Positions 1 through 5,323 of a stretch of DNA of 5,672 bases are shown in pieces (within the stretch, counting starts at the first letter, position 1; every line of letters begins with the position of its first letter). Made by a program: the position numbers and the translations under genes. Below the pieces are notes generated by a model. That model did not search any database and was not told the DNA's origin. It saw nothing but the letters and a program-made list of their open reading frames with translations. This stretch comes from Erysipelotrichaceae bacterium. Its GTDB lineage: Bacteria; Bacillota_I; Bacilli_A; Erysipelotrichales; Erysipelotrichaceae. The stretch covers positions 1-5,672 of the forward strand of contig CAAEDX010000015.1 of the NCBI GenBank assembly GCA_900754715.1. The letters are read 5' to 3'.

Positions 1-773
1 ATTTCGCCATCTGCGCCGATCAGTTCACGCAGATCATCCACCACATGATCCGGATAGACGCCAAGGCGCGCAATGTCCTCGCGCTGATGGACCCCGCTGG
101 TCACAAATACCGTTTCCACCCCATGATCAAACCCGAGGCGAATGTCCGTTTCCAGATTGTCGCCGATCACCACGACATCTTCCTTGGCAAGCTGCAGCTT
201 ATCCAGCGCCAGCTCCAGGATAGGCGCATAAGGCTTTCCGATACGCGGCGAGGTCTGGGAGCTGGCATACTCAAACATGTTCACGATCGAGCCATTGCCG
301 ATATCAAATCCCTGGCTGGTCGCGATCAGCCGATCAGTATTGGTGCCGATCAGCCTGGCGCCATCAAGCAGCTGTTTCAGCGCATCGCTGTAGCGCCGAT
401 AATCTGCCGTCTTATCCAGACCGACAAACACGAAATCTGCCTGCTCCTTCACCAGTTCGAACCCTTGTTCCAGCAGAGCCTCTTCCAGTCCGGCCATGCC
501 GATATAATAAGCGCGGCGCCGGTCACTGCGCTTTGCCACATAGGCGGCGCTGGCCATGGCGCTGGTAAAGAAATGAGACGGCAAGATGCCGCGATAACCC
601 AGCTTTTCCATATGTGCCGCGTTTTCTGCTCTTGTCCTGGTGGCATTGTTGGTCAGGAACAAAAACGCATTTCCCTGCGCCAGCATCCAGTCGATGAAGA
701 TCTTTGCGCCCGGGATCAGCGTATCCCCGCAATACATCGTCCCATCCAGGTCGATCAGACAGGTCTTATTCAT
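1..773 (-). CDS. HAD-IIA family sugar-phosphate/nucleotide phosphatase, NagD/YutF-like (3' end outside window)
   Basis: This is a HAD-superfamily hydrolase with a type C2 cap, probably a cytosolic phosphatase acting on a small phosphorylated metabolite. All four HAD motifs are visible: motif I DLDGT at residues 8-12 (nucleophile D8, acid/base D10), motif II LFLTNN with T41, motif III lysine K180 in IGKPYAP, and motif IV GDNLETD with D205 and D210. The cap lies between motifs II and III, with GTNTD around residue 143. The frame is open with no stop from 773 to the window edge, giving 257 residues. Family members run about 250-265, so only the last few residues are missing. I chose ATG 773 because AAAGGA (783-788) lies 9 bases upstream; an in-frame ATG at 779 is only 3 bases from it. 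The gene starts 21 bases after the small membrane protein and is probably co-transcribed with it. DLDGTMY resembles the Bacillus YutF group more than true NagD, but the substrate cannot be told from sequence. Confidence 0.93.
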   Translation of the reverse strand, partial: MNKTCLIDLDGTMYCGDTLIPGAKIFIDWMLAQGNAFLFLTNNATRTRAENAAHMEKLGYRGILPSHFFTSAMASAAYVAKRSDRRRAYYIGMAGLEEALLEQGFELVKEQADFVFVGLDKTADYRRYSDALKQLLDGARLIGTNTDRLIATSQGFDIGNGSIVNMFEYASSQTSPRIGKPYAPILELALDKLQLAKEDVVVIGDNLETDIRLGFDHGVETVFVTSGVHQREDIARLGVYPDHVVDDLRELIGADGE

Positions 774-794
774 GTTCATCCATCCTTTCCCTCA

Positions 795-986
795 TCAAGG
801 ATGCTGGCCGCGGCGCCGTTTCCCCTTGGGCCGCAGCAGGAACAGGCCGAGCAGCACCAGCAGCAGCGGCCAGTACTGCCTGAGCAGCATATATGCCTTT
901 GCCAGCACTTCTCGTCCGTCCATGTCTGGTCCAAGAAGCAGCACCAGTCCTGCCACGCAGCAGATCATTCCTGCCCGCTGACGCAT
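795..986 (-). CDS. Small two-helix membrane protein (LiaF/LiaI transmembrane-like)
   Basis: I do not recognise this as a named gene. It encodes 63 residues with two hydrophobic stretches, at about 6-19 (GMICCVAGLVLLLG) and 38-51 (YWPLLLVLLGLFLL), followed by a strongly basic tail KGKRRRG. The positive tail suggests that end stays in the cytoplasm. The YWPLLLVLLG pattern resembles the short transmembrane segment found in LiaI/LiaF-type envelope-stress proteins, but that pattern alone does not establish homology. The frame can be read from GTG 995, but AGGAAG (995-1000) touches that codon and sits 8 bases before ATG 986, so I take 986. It follows the nusG terminator and lies just ahead of the HAD phosphatase. 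I see no good promoter in the roughly 60 bases before it. Confidence 0.7.
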   Translation of the reverse strand: MRQRAGMICCVAGLVLLLGPDMDGREVLAKAYMLLRQYWPLLLVLLGLFLLRPKGKRRRGQHP

Positions 987-1047
987 GTTCACCACTTCCT
1001 GTGTTCAGAATAGCGGATCTCCTTCATGAGTTTTGTCACAATACGCG

Positions 1048-1070
1048 AAAAAACAGCTTAGACAGCTGTT
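1048..1070 (-). terminator. Intrinsic terminator after nusG
   Basis: On the minus strand there is a perfect 7-bp stem, AACAGCT / AGCTGTT, with a 5-base loop (GTCTA), running straight into a run of six T's at 1053-1048. It starts 5 bases after the nusG stop codon. The stem is short and only moderately GC-rich, so some read-through into the downstream genes is possible. The opposite strand has no T-run after the stem, so it should act in one direction only. Confidence 0.8.
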
Positions 1071-1075
1071 TCGGA

Positions 1076-1624
1076 TCATAATTCGATTTTTTCCAGATCA
1101 CTGTAGGGAATCTCGGTCGGGGTCTCACGGCCAAACAGCACCAGCAGCACCGTAGCAGCCTGACGCGCAGGATCCAGCGCTTCTACCGTGCCTTCAGAGC
1201 CCTTGAATGCACCGCCAAGGATCTTCACCCGGTCTTTGACCTCAAAATCGATCTGTACATCCTTCTGTCCTTTTCCAAGACGGCGAAGGATATTGTCCAT
1301 CTCTTCTTCCGCTACCGGGAACGGCTTCGCGCCGCCGCCGCTTGAGCCGATGAATCCGGTCACGCCCGGCGTATTGCGGACGATATACCACGCCTCATCC
1401 GTCATGATCATCTGTACGAAAAGGTAGCCGCTGAACAGATTCTTGGTCTTCTCGACTTCTTTTCCGTTTTTATATTCGATTTCTTTTTCTTCCGCAACGA
1501 CGATCTGAAACAGAAAGTCCTGCAGTCCCATCGTCTCGATACGCCGTTCCAGGTTTTCCTTTACCCGGTTTTCATGACCGGCATAGGTATTGACCACATA
1601 CCATTCCTTTTTCGGTTCGCTCAT
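1076..1624 (-). CDS. nusG: Transcription termination/antitermination factor NusG
   Basis: NusG binds RNA polymerase across the clamp, controls elongation, pausing and Rho-dependent termination, and can link polymerase to the ribosome. The 182-residue product has the standard two-domain plan. The NGN domain spans about 7-115, with WYVVNTYAGHE at 8-18, FSGYLFVQM at 65-73 and RNTPGVTGFIG at 83-93. The C-terminal KOW domain spans about 127-182, with DRVKILGGAFKGSEGTV at 131-147. Length is normal for Bacillota. ATG 1624 is supported by GGGAGGG (1631-1637) 6 bases upstream, in the 14-base gap after secE. It is the last gene of the rpmG-secE-nusG unit and is followed at once by a terminator. In most Bacillota rplK and rplA come next; they are absent here. 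Confidence 0.98.
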   Translation of the reverse strand: MSEPKKEWYVVNTYAGHENRVKENLERRIETMGLQDFLFQIVVAEEKEIEYKNGKEVEKTKNLFSGYLFVQMIMTDEAWYIVRNTPGVTGFIGSSGGGAKPFPVAEEEMDNILRRLGKGQKDVQIDFEVKDRVKILGGAFKGSEGTVEALDPARQAATVLLVLFGRETPTEIPYSDLEKIEL

Positions 1625-1638
1625 TCATTTCCCTCCCG

Positions 1639-1818
1639 CTACATTCCGATCAGTGTCAGGAAACCGCTGGCAACGACCTCACACAGCAGGAAGAAGATCC
1701 CGAAGAACACAGTGAAGACGATGACCGTCAGGCTGTTGGTGGCCAGGGTCTTCCCGTGCGGCCAGCGGATACGCTTCACTTCCTTCAGAATACCGGAAAT
1801 ACTGAACCATTTCAACAT
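1639..1818 (-). CDS. secE: Preprotein translocase subunit SecE
   Basis: SecE is the small clamp subunit of the SecYEG channel in the cytoplasmic membrane. The 59-residue product is the short single-helix form usual in Gram-positive bacteria. A cytoplasmic amphipathic segment carries the family signature KEVKRIRWP (residues 12-20), and one transmembrane helix follows at about 30-57. A longer frame begins at GTG 1827, but AAGGAG (1827-1832) overlaps that codon and lies 8 bases before ATG 1818, so 1818 is the start. This ribosome binding site overlaps the rpmG stop codon, which suggests the two genes are translated in linked fashion. The gene sits between rpmG and nusG, as in nearly all Bacillota. 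Confidence 0.95.
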   Translation of the reverse strand: MLKWFSISGILKEVKRIRWPHGKTLATNSLTVIVFTVFFGIFFLLCEVVASGFLTLIGM

Positions 1819-1826
1819 AAAACTCA

Positions 1827-1832
1827 CTCCTT
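1827..1832 (-). promoter_or_regulatory. secE ribosome binding site overlapping the rpmG stop
   Basis: AAGGAG includes the last two bases of the rpmG TAA codon and lies 8 bases before ATG 1818. It rules out the upstream GTG 1827, which it partly overlaps. Confidence 0.8.
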
Positions 1833-1980
1833 ACTTTGTTTCCTTATGTAGTGTATGTCTGCCGCATTTTCTGCAATATTTTCGCAGCTCTATGCGTTCC
1901 GTATGCGTTTTTTTGTTCTTATGCGTCGTGTAGTTACGTGAAAGACATTCACTGCACGTCAGGATCACTTTATCTTTCAT
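1831..1980 (-). CDS. rpmG: 50S ribosomal protein L33, zinc-binding form
   Basis: L33 is a small protein of the large ribosomal subunit. I translated 49 residues from ATG 1980 to TAA 1831: [12 protein letters not shown] at the start and [15 protein letters not shown] at the end. Four cysteines, C9-x2-C12 and C36-x2-C39, form the zinc ribbon of the C+ type of L33; the zinc-free paralogues lack them. Lysine and arginine are abundant, as expected for an rRNA-binding protein. GAGGTGG (1986-1992) lies 5 bases before the start. This is the first gene after two sigma-A-type promoters and heads the rpmG-secE-nusG unit. Position and cysteines together make the call firm even though the gene is very short. 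Confidence 0.96.
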   Translation of the reverse strand: MKDKVILTCSECLSRNYTTHKNKKTHTERIELRKYCRKCGRHTLHKETK

Positions 1981-2011
1981 ACGTTCCACCTCATTTCGCA
2001 ATTGCTAACCT

Positions 2012-2040
2012 ACTTTATCACAAAGGTTTCCCATAGTCAA
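2012..2040 (-). promoter_or_regulatory. Proximal sigma-A-type promoter for rpmG-secE-nusG
   Basis: The -35 box is TTGACT (2035-2040) and the -10 box is TAAAGT (2012-2017), separated by 17 bases. A TGA directly before the -10 box fits the extended -10 TGn pattern. The -10 box matches the consensus at 4 of 6 positions. It lies about 30 bases before the rpmG start. Predicted by eye only. Confidence 0.55.
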
Positions 2041-2060
2041 GATTCCTGTCAATCTATTTT

Positions 2061-2089
2061 ATTATATAGTCCAAAGGGACAAAAGTAAA
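2061..2089 (-). promoter_or_regulatory. Distal sigma-A-type promoter for rpmG-secE-nusG
   Basis: The -10 box is a perfect TATAAT (2061-2066). Seventeen bases upstream is TTTACT (2084-2089), matching the -35 consensus at 4 of 6 positions. A-rich sequence lies just upstream. The spacer holds a small inverted repeat, GTCC-CTTT-GGAC (2069-2080). The promoter starts about 15 bases after the sigma-factor stop codon, so rpmG-secE-nusG can be transcribed independently of sigH. Confidence 0.7.
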
Positions 2090-2103
2090 GAAAAAGCTTG
2101 CTT

Positions 2104-2712
2104 TCATGCCCCTTTGAGCAGACGCCGCACTTTCCTCAGCGTGTTCTCCACCTTTTTTGGCGTGACATGGGTACGCTGCGCGATCTCACGATAACTATAC
2201 CCTTCCCGCTTCATGCAGAAGATCTGATATTCCAGATCGCTGATTTGGCGGCGCAGCTTGCTTTCCTTCATCTCCATCGAGATGCGGTATATGGAAAACG
2301 CGCCGTCTTCTTCGACCCGCGGACTTTCGACCGCGTCCATCAGATTGCGCGATCCTTCTTTATTGATGGCCGCATCCAGATGCAGCACATCATGGGTGAG
2401 AGAAAAATCCTTGCGGTAAAGCGCACGCTCGTAATCGATGATCGCGTTCTTGATCACACTGGCGCTGAATGTCGAAAAGGAAGCCTCCTTTTCTTCGCGG
2501 TATTCAAATACCGAGCGCAGCAGCGCCGCAGCCGCGATCTGATACAGATCCCCCTCATAATGACGCACCATGACCTGATACGTACAATTCTGCCGGATGA
2601 TCGCACTGATCTTCGGCTGATACTGACGCAGCAGCAGCTGGATACTGTGCTCATCGCCCTGCTGGATCATATAGACGAGTTCATATTCATTGTACAATTC
2701 TGAATCCCTCAT
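2104..2712 (-). CDS. sigH: RNA polymerase sigma factor, SigH (sigma-30) type
   Basis: This protein directs RNA polymerase to an alternative promoter set. In Bacillus, SigH controls early sporulation and competence genes; its targets here are unknown. The 202-residue product (B. subtilis SigH is about 218) has sigma region 2 at about 10-100, with ELVYMIQQGD at 11-20 and FSTFSASVIKNAIIDYERA at 79-97, and region 4 at about 150-200, with the helix-turn-helix YSYREIAQRTHVTPKKVENT at 172-191. Position between rlmB and rpmG matches sigH, which is the main reason for the name. Region 2.2 reads DLYQIA where related factors have D-x-x-Q-E-G, so it is a divergent member. Longer starts (TTG 2727, ATG 2724) lack a binding site; GGAGGGG (2716-2722) lies 3 bases before ATG 2712. 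The gap after rlmB is 24 bases, with no rae1/yacP between. Confidence 0.87.
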   Translation of the reverse strand: MRDSELYNEYELVYMIQQGDEHSIQLLLRQYQPKISAIIRQNCTYQVMVRHYEGDLYQIAAAALLRSVFEYREEKEASFSTFSASVIKNAIIDYERALYRKDFSLTHDVLHLDAAINKEGSRNLMDAVESPRVEEDGAFSIYRISMEMKESKLRRQISDLEYQIFCMKREGYSYREIAQRTHVTPKKVENTLRKVRRLLKGA

Positions 2713-2715
2713 ATT

Positions 2716-2722
2716 CCCCTCC
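2716..2722 (-). promoter_or_regulatory. Ribosome binding site that fixes the sigma factor start
   Basis: GGAGGGG lies 3 bases before ATG 2712 (5 bases if only GGAGG pairs). It falls inside the longer reading frame and so argues against TTG 2727 and ATG 2724, which have no purine-rich site before them. Confidence 0.75.
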
Positions 2723-2736
2723 ATCAAGGAGAGTGA

Positions 2737-3462
2737 TCAAAGGGGGCAACGTTGTTCATAAATTTTATACAGCAGCACCGCACATGCTACTGAGGCATTC
2801 AGGGAATTGACCTTCCCGCTCATGGGAAGACGGACGAAATAATCACACTGTTTCTTGATCAGCGGGCGCAGTCCGAAGCCTTCTGATCCGATGACGAGGA
2901 CAAGGGGCACCTGGTAATCCCCTTCGCGGTAATCCCGGGCATTTTCCATATCGGCACCGACGACCCAGTAACCATTCTTTTTCAAGTATTGCAGCGTCTG
3001 CGCCAGATTGGCCGCGGCGCATACTGGCACCGAATTGATCGCTCCGGTGCTCACTTTCGCCACGGTCGGCGTGAGCGATACGCTGCGATGTTTCCCGATG
3101 ATGATCCCATCCGCGCCGACCGCATCCGCACTGCGCATGATCGCTCCCAAATTATGCGGATCCTCCAGTTCATCAAGCATGATGATGAGCCCATTCTTTC
3201 CCTTTGGCACCCGCTGAAGGATCTCATCTACGCTGTAAGTGCGATACGCATCGATACAGGCCGCAACGCCCTGATGATGGGTCGTCTTCACCTTCGCGTC
3301 GAGCTGAGAGCGGCTTACCCATTTCACCGGCACATTGGCACGCTGTATGCGCTGGACCAGCTTCTGATCCCGGAATCCTTGCAGGATCCAGATCTCATGG
3401 ATCCGCTGCCCATCCTCCAGCAGCTGCGCGATGACATTCTTCCCGTATACGAATTGAGTCAT
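2737..3462 (-). CDS. rlmB: 23S rRNA (guanosine-2'-O-)-methyltransferase RlmB, TrmH/SpoU family
   Basis: RlmB transfers a methyl group from S-adenosylmethionine to the ribose 2'-OH of a guanosine in 23S rRNA (Gm2251 in E. coli numbering). The 241-residue product has an N-terminal substrate-binding domain at about 3-75 (QFVYGKNVIAQLL at the start) and a C-terminal SPOUT knot domain from about 90. The three SpoU motifs are all present: motif 1 at 97-111 with N104 and R110, motif 2 IGSEGFGL at 191-198 with E194, and motif 3 LPMSGKVNSLNAS at 212-224 with N219 and N222. A longer frame from GTG 3495 exists, but AGGAGA (3469-3474) lies 6 bases before ATG 3462, and the family begins near this point. 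The start overlaps the mrnC stop as ATGA, indicating translational coupling. Both neighbours act on 23S rRNA. Confidence 0.96.
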   Translation of the reverse strand: MTQFVYGKNVIAQLLEDGQRIHEIWILQGFRDQKLVQRIQRANVPVKWVSRSQLDAKVKTTHHQGVAACIDAYRTYSVDEILQRVPKGKNGLIIMLDELEDPHNLGAIMRSADAVGADGIIIGKHRSVSLTPTVAKVSTGAINSVPVCAAANLAQTLQYLKKNGYWVVGADMENARDYREGDYQVPLVLVIGSEGFGLRPLIKKQCDYFVRLPMSGKVNSLNASVACAVLLYKIYEQRCPL

Positions 3463-3845
3463 AATGTCTCTCCTATCCTGATCAAGGACTGCCACAGCGT
3501 CTCCAGCCGCTGTGCCTTGCCGAAAAGATACAGATACCCGATCACTGCCTCCAGCGCCGTCGCATAGCGATAAGTCATGATATCGGCATTCTTTGCTTTC
3601 GTATGGATGCTCGCATTGCGGCCGCGGCGGAGGATCTCCTGTTCATCTTCATCGAAGAACGCTTTCTCCTCCAGCTGCCGCAGCATCGCCGCCTGCGCAT
3701 GCGCGCATTCCCAGCGGCTGCAACAGCGCTGCAGTTCTCCTGGCCGCTGGACTCCTTTTTCCAGAAAGTACATCCGCACCCTCAAGCTCATCCATGCATC
3801 ACCGATAAATGCCAGTGAAGTGCCATTATAGCTGACGATCTCCAT
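3459..3845 (-). CDS. mrnC: Mini-ribonuclease III (Mini-III), 23S rRNA maturation
   Basis: Mini-III is a dimeric RNase III-like enzyme without a double-stranded-RNA-binding domain; in Bacillus it trims the ends of 23S rRNA precursor. The 128-residue product is a little shorter than the B. subtilis protein (143), mainly at the N-terminus. It shows SLAFIGDAW with catalytic D16, the signature RRGRNAS at 73-79, KAKNADIMTYRYATALEA at 83-100 with catalytic E99, and GYLYL at 103-107. D16 and E99 are 83 residues apart, the same spacing as D23 and E106 in B. subtilis. The frame extends further upstream into cysS, but homology begins at ATG 3845, two bases after the cysS TAG. The only ribosome-binding sequence is AAGGG about 12 bases before, so translation probably depends on ribosomes finishing cysS. 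The gene overlaps rlmB by 4 bases. Confidence 0.95.
   Translation of the reverse strand: MEIVSYNGTSLAFIGDAWMSLRVRMYFLEKGVQRPGELQRCCSRWECAHAQAAMLRQLEEKAFFDEDEQEILRRGRNASIHTKAKNADIMTYRYATALEAVIGYLYLFGKAQRLETLWQSLIRIGETL
3469..3474 (-). promoter_or_regulatory. rlmB ribosome binding site inside the 3' end of mrnC
   Basis: AGGAGA lies 6 bases before ATG 3462 and within the mrnC coding sequence. Together with the ATGA stop/start overlap it selects this start over GTG 3495. Confidence 0.75.
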
Positions 3846-3847
3846 GA

Positions 3848-5182
3848 CTATAAGATGCCCTTTTCCATCAGCTGCGCGCGATAACGGTCTGCCTGATCGA
3901 ACTCTTTCGCCTTCACCGCTTCGCGCCATCTGCCATAAAGCGCGCAGTCTTCATCCGTGACATTCAGGCACGGGATCTCGATGCCTAACACTTCCATCAT
4001 CTTTTCCATCGTGCGCACGAGAACGGCGATCCGCGCCAGATCCGGCTCACGCTGCCGGATCGCTGTGTTGAGCAGTTTGCACGCTTCAAATACAGCTGCG
4101 AAGGCATTCGGCGTATTCAGATCATCCGCCATTGCGTCAAGGAAAGTCCCATACAGCTTCTGATCCGGTTCCTGCGTGCGCGGCGCTTTCGCCAGAGCAA
4201 GCTTCACATACCCCTGTTTCATCGAATTGGCCACGCGCTCATATTCCTTATGGCTCGTTTCCAGCGTCTCATCACTCAAATTCAGCGGTGCGCGGTAATG
4301 TGCGGAAAGCATCATCCATCGCACGACATTTCCGCCATGCTCCGCGATCAGATCTTTGGCCCAACGCACATTGCCCAAAGATTTAGACATCTTCACGCCA
4401 TTGATGTCGATCATGCCATTGTGGACCCAGTAATTGGCAAGCGGCGTCCCATAAGCGGCACGAGCCTGTGCGATCTCATTTTCATGATGAGGGAATTTCA
4501 GATCCATGCCGCCGCCATGAATGTCGATGAGCGGCTGCGCAAATACATCATGGATCATCACGACACATTCCGTATGCCAACCCGGACGTCCCTTTGACCA
4601 TGGCGAATCCCATTGAATGCCTTCATCGGTTTGTTTCCACAGCGTGAAATCCAGCGGATCCTCCTTGCGCTCATTTTCATCGATGCGGGCCCCGACGACC
4701 AGATCTTCGGTCTTCTGGTGAGAAAGCGCGCCATATTCCGCGACCTTCCCTACGCGGAAATACACATCTCCGCCTACCTGATACGCATAGCCTTTCTGAA
4801 CGAGCAGATCGATAAAAGCGATGATCGCATCCATTGTCTCCGTCACGCGCGGCGCTTCATCCGGCATCATGGCATGAAGCGAAAGACGGTCGTCGTTATA
4901 TGCCTTTATGAACTTTTCCGTTACTTCCTTTTCACTGACTCCCAGTTCCTTTGCCACTTTGATGATCTTATCATCCACATCCGTATAGTTGCTCACCATC
5001 TTCACTTCGTAGCCAAGTGCCTGCAAGGTTCGTTTTAACGTGTCGAACACCACGATGGGCCGGGCATTGCCGATATGCGGATAATTGTATACCGTAGGTC
5101 CGCACACATACATGCTGACCTTTCCTTCCTGCAGCGGATGAAAAGTCTCAGTTTTCATGCTCATGCTGTTATAGATCTTCAT
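3848..5182 (-). CDS. cysS: Cysteine--tRNA ligase (CysRS)
   Basis: This is the class I aminoacyl-tRNA synthetase that charges tRNA-Cys with cysteine using ATP. The 444-residue product (typical about 460) contains the Rossmann catalytic domain with the HIGH-type motif PHIGNAR (35-41) and KMSKS at 264-268. The zinc ligands that recognise cysteine are all visible: C27 in MYVCGPT, C206 in GWHTECVV, and H231 and E235 in FPHHENE. A helical anticodon-binding region fills the C-terminus from about 300, including the DDLNTPNA segment at 353-360. A longer frame begins at position 5227, but AAAGGAG (5190-5196) lies 7 bases before ATG 5182 and the family begins with MKIYNS-like sequence. ATG 5188 is only one base from the binding site. 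mrnC starts 2 bases after the stop. A terminator-like hairpin lies upstream, so expression may be attenuated. Confidence 0.98.
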   Translation of the reverse strand: MKIYNSMSMKTETFHPLQEGKVSMYVCGPTVYNYPHIGNARPIVVFDTLKRTLQALGYEVKMVSNYTDVDDKIIKVAKELGVSEKEVTEKFIKAYNDDRLSLHAMMPDEAPRVTETMDAIIAFIDLLVQKGYAYQVGGDVYFRVGKVAEYGALSHQKTEDLVVGARIDENERKEDPLDFTLWKQTDEGIQWDSPWSKGRPGWHTECVVMIHDVFAQPLIDIHGGGMDLKFPHHENEIAQARAAYGTPLANYWVHNGMIDINGVKMSKSLGNVRWAKDLIAEHGGNVVRWMMLSAHYRAPLNLSDETLETSHKEYERVANSMKQGYVKLALAKAPRTQEPDQKLYGTFLDAMADDLNTPNAFAAVFEACKLLNTAIRQREPDLARIAVLVRTMEKMMEVLGIEIPCLNVTDEDCALYGRWREAVKAKEFDQADRYRAQLMEKGIL

Positions 5183-5189
5183 TACCATG

Positions 5190-5196
5190 CTCCTTT
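5190..5196 (-). promoter_or_regulatory. cysS ribosome binding site
   Basis: AAAGGAG lies 7 bases before ATG 5182. It excludes ATG 5188 (spacing of one base) and the upstream in-frame start near 5227. Confidence 0.8.
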
Positions 5197-5211
5197 CTTT
5201 TATTCTGATAC

Positions 5212-5266
5212 AAAAAAAGCTCTTCATGCGGCCGCCACATGACGCCTCGCCTGAAAGATGCTTTTT
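5212..5266 (-). terminator. Terminator- or attenuator-like hairpin in the cysS leader
   Basis: On the minus strand, an A-rich arm (AAAAAGCATCTTTCA, 5252-5266) can pair with TGAAGAGCTTTTT (5214-5226) over 13 bp, with two single-base bulges. It ends in seven T's at 5218-5212. Inside lies a GC-rich hairpin TCATGTGG-CGG-CCGCATGA (5224-5242), 8 bp with one G-U pair, which competes with the outer stem for its last three bases. The outer arms are nearly symmetrical, with T5 on the plus strand too, so it might terminate from both directions. The T-run ends only 29 bases before the cysS ATG. Confidence 0.55.
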
Positions 5267-5285
5267 ATGTCGACAAACAGTGATG

Positions 5286-5302
5286 GGGGCTCATCGAGCC
5301 TC
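5286..5302 (-). other. Short hairpin in the cysS leader
   Basis: GAGGCTC-GAT-GAGCCCC can fold into a 7-bp stem with one G-U pair and a 3-base loop. No T-run follows, so it is not an intrinsic terminator by itself. It sits between the upstream stop codon and the larger hairpin at 5212-5266, and may be part of a leader structure or chance. Confidence 0.35.
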
Positions 5303-5323
5303 TCCACTATTTGCTCTTCGTGT

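Noticed and set aside
45..1013. Long plus-strand open frame of 322 codons opposite the HAD and membrane-protein genes
   Set aside because: The minus strand carries a HAD enzyme with all catalytic motifs in an uninterrupted frame. The plus-strand product has no recognisable domains, no good ribosome binding site, and runs across two real genes.
989..1027. Twelve-codon frame MKEIRYSEHRKW before the small membrane protein, as a leader peptide
   Set aside because: No ribosome binding site precedes its ATG at 1027, and the composition gives no hint of an attenuation mechanism.
2084..2106. Terminator after the sigma gene (AAGC-AA-GCTTTTTC)
   Set aside because: The stem would be about four to five pairs around a 2-base loop, too weak and tight to call, although T's follow. 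It is more likely the A/T-rich upstream part of the distal promoter.
2098..2703. Plus-strand open frame of 201 codons opposite the sigma gene
   Set aside because: It mirrors the sigma-factor gene, whose helix-turn-helix and synteny are clear. The plus-strand product shows no family features.
4613..5038. Plus-strand open frame inside cysS
   Set aside because: It is a shadow of the CysRS catalytic domain, with no binding site or domain of its own.
5228..5235. GCGGCCGC palindrome as a cloning scar or recombination site
   Set aside because: It is explained by the GC-rich inner hairpin of the leader. No vector-like sequence or repeat surrounds it.
5224..5242. Possible T-box element upstream of cysS (TGTGGCGGCCGC)
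   Set aside because: The core TGGNACCGCG is not matched, the base meant to pair with the discriminator of tRNA-Cys is wrong, and the roughly 140-base leader shows no stem I with a cysteine specifier codon.
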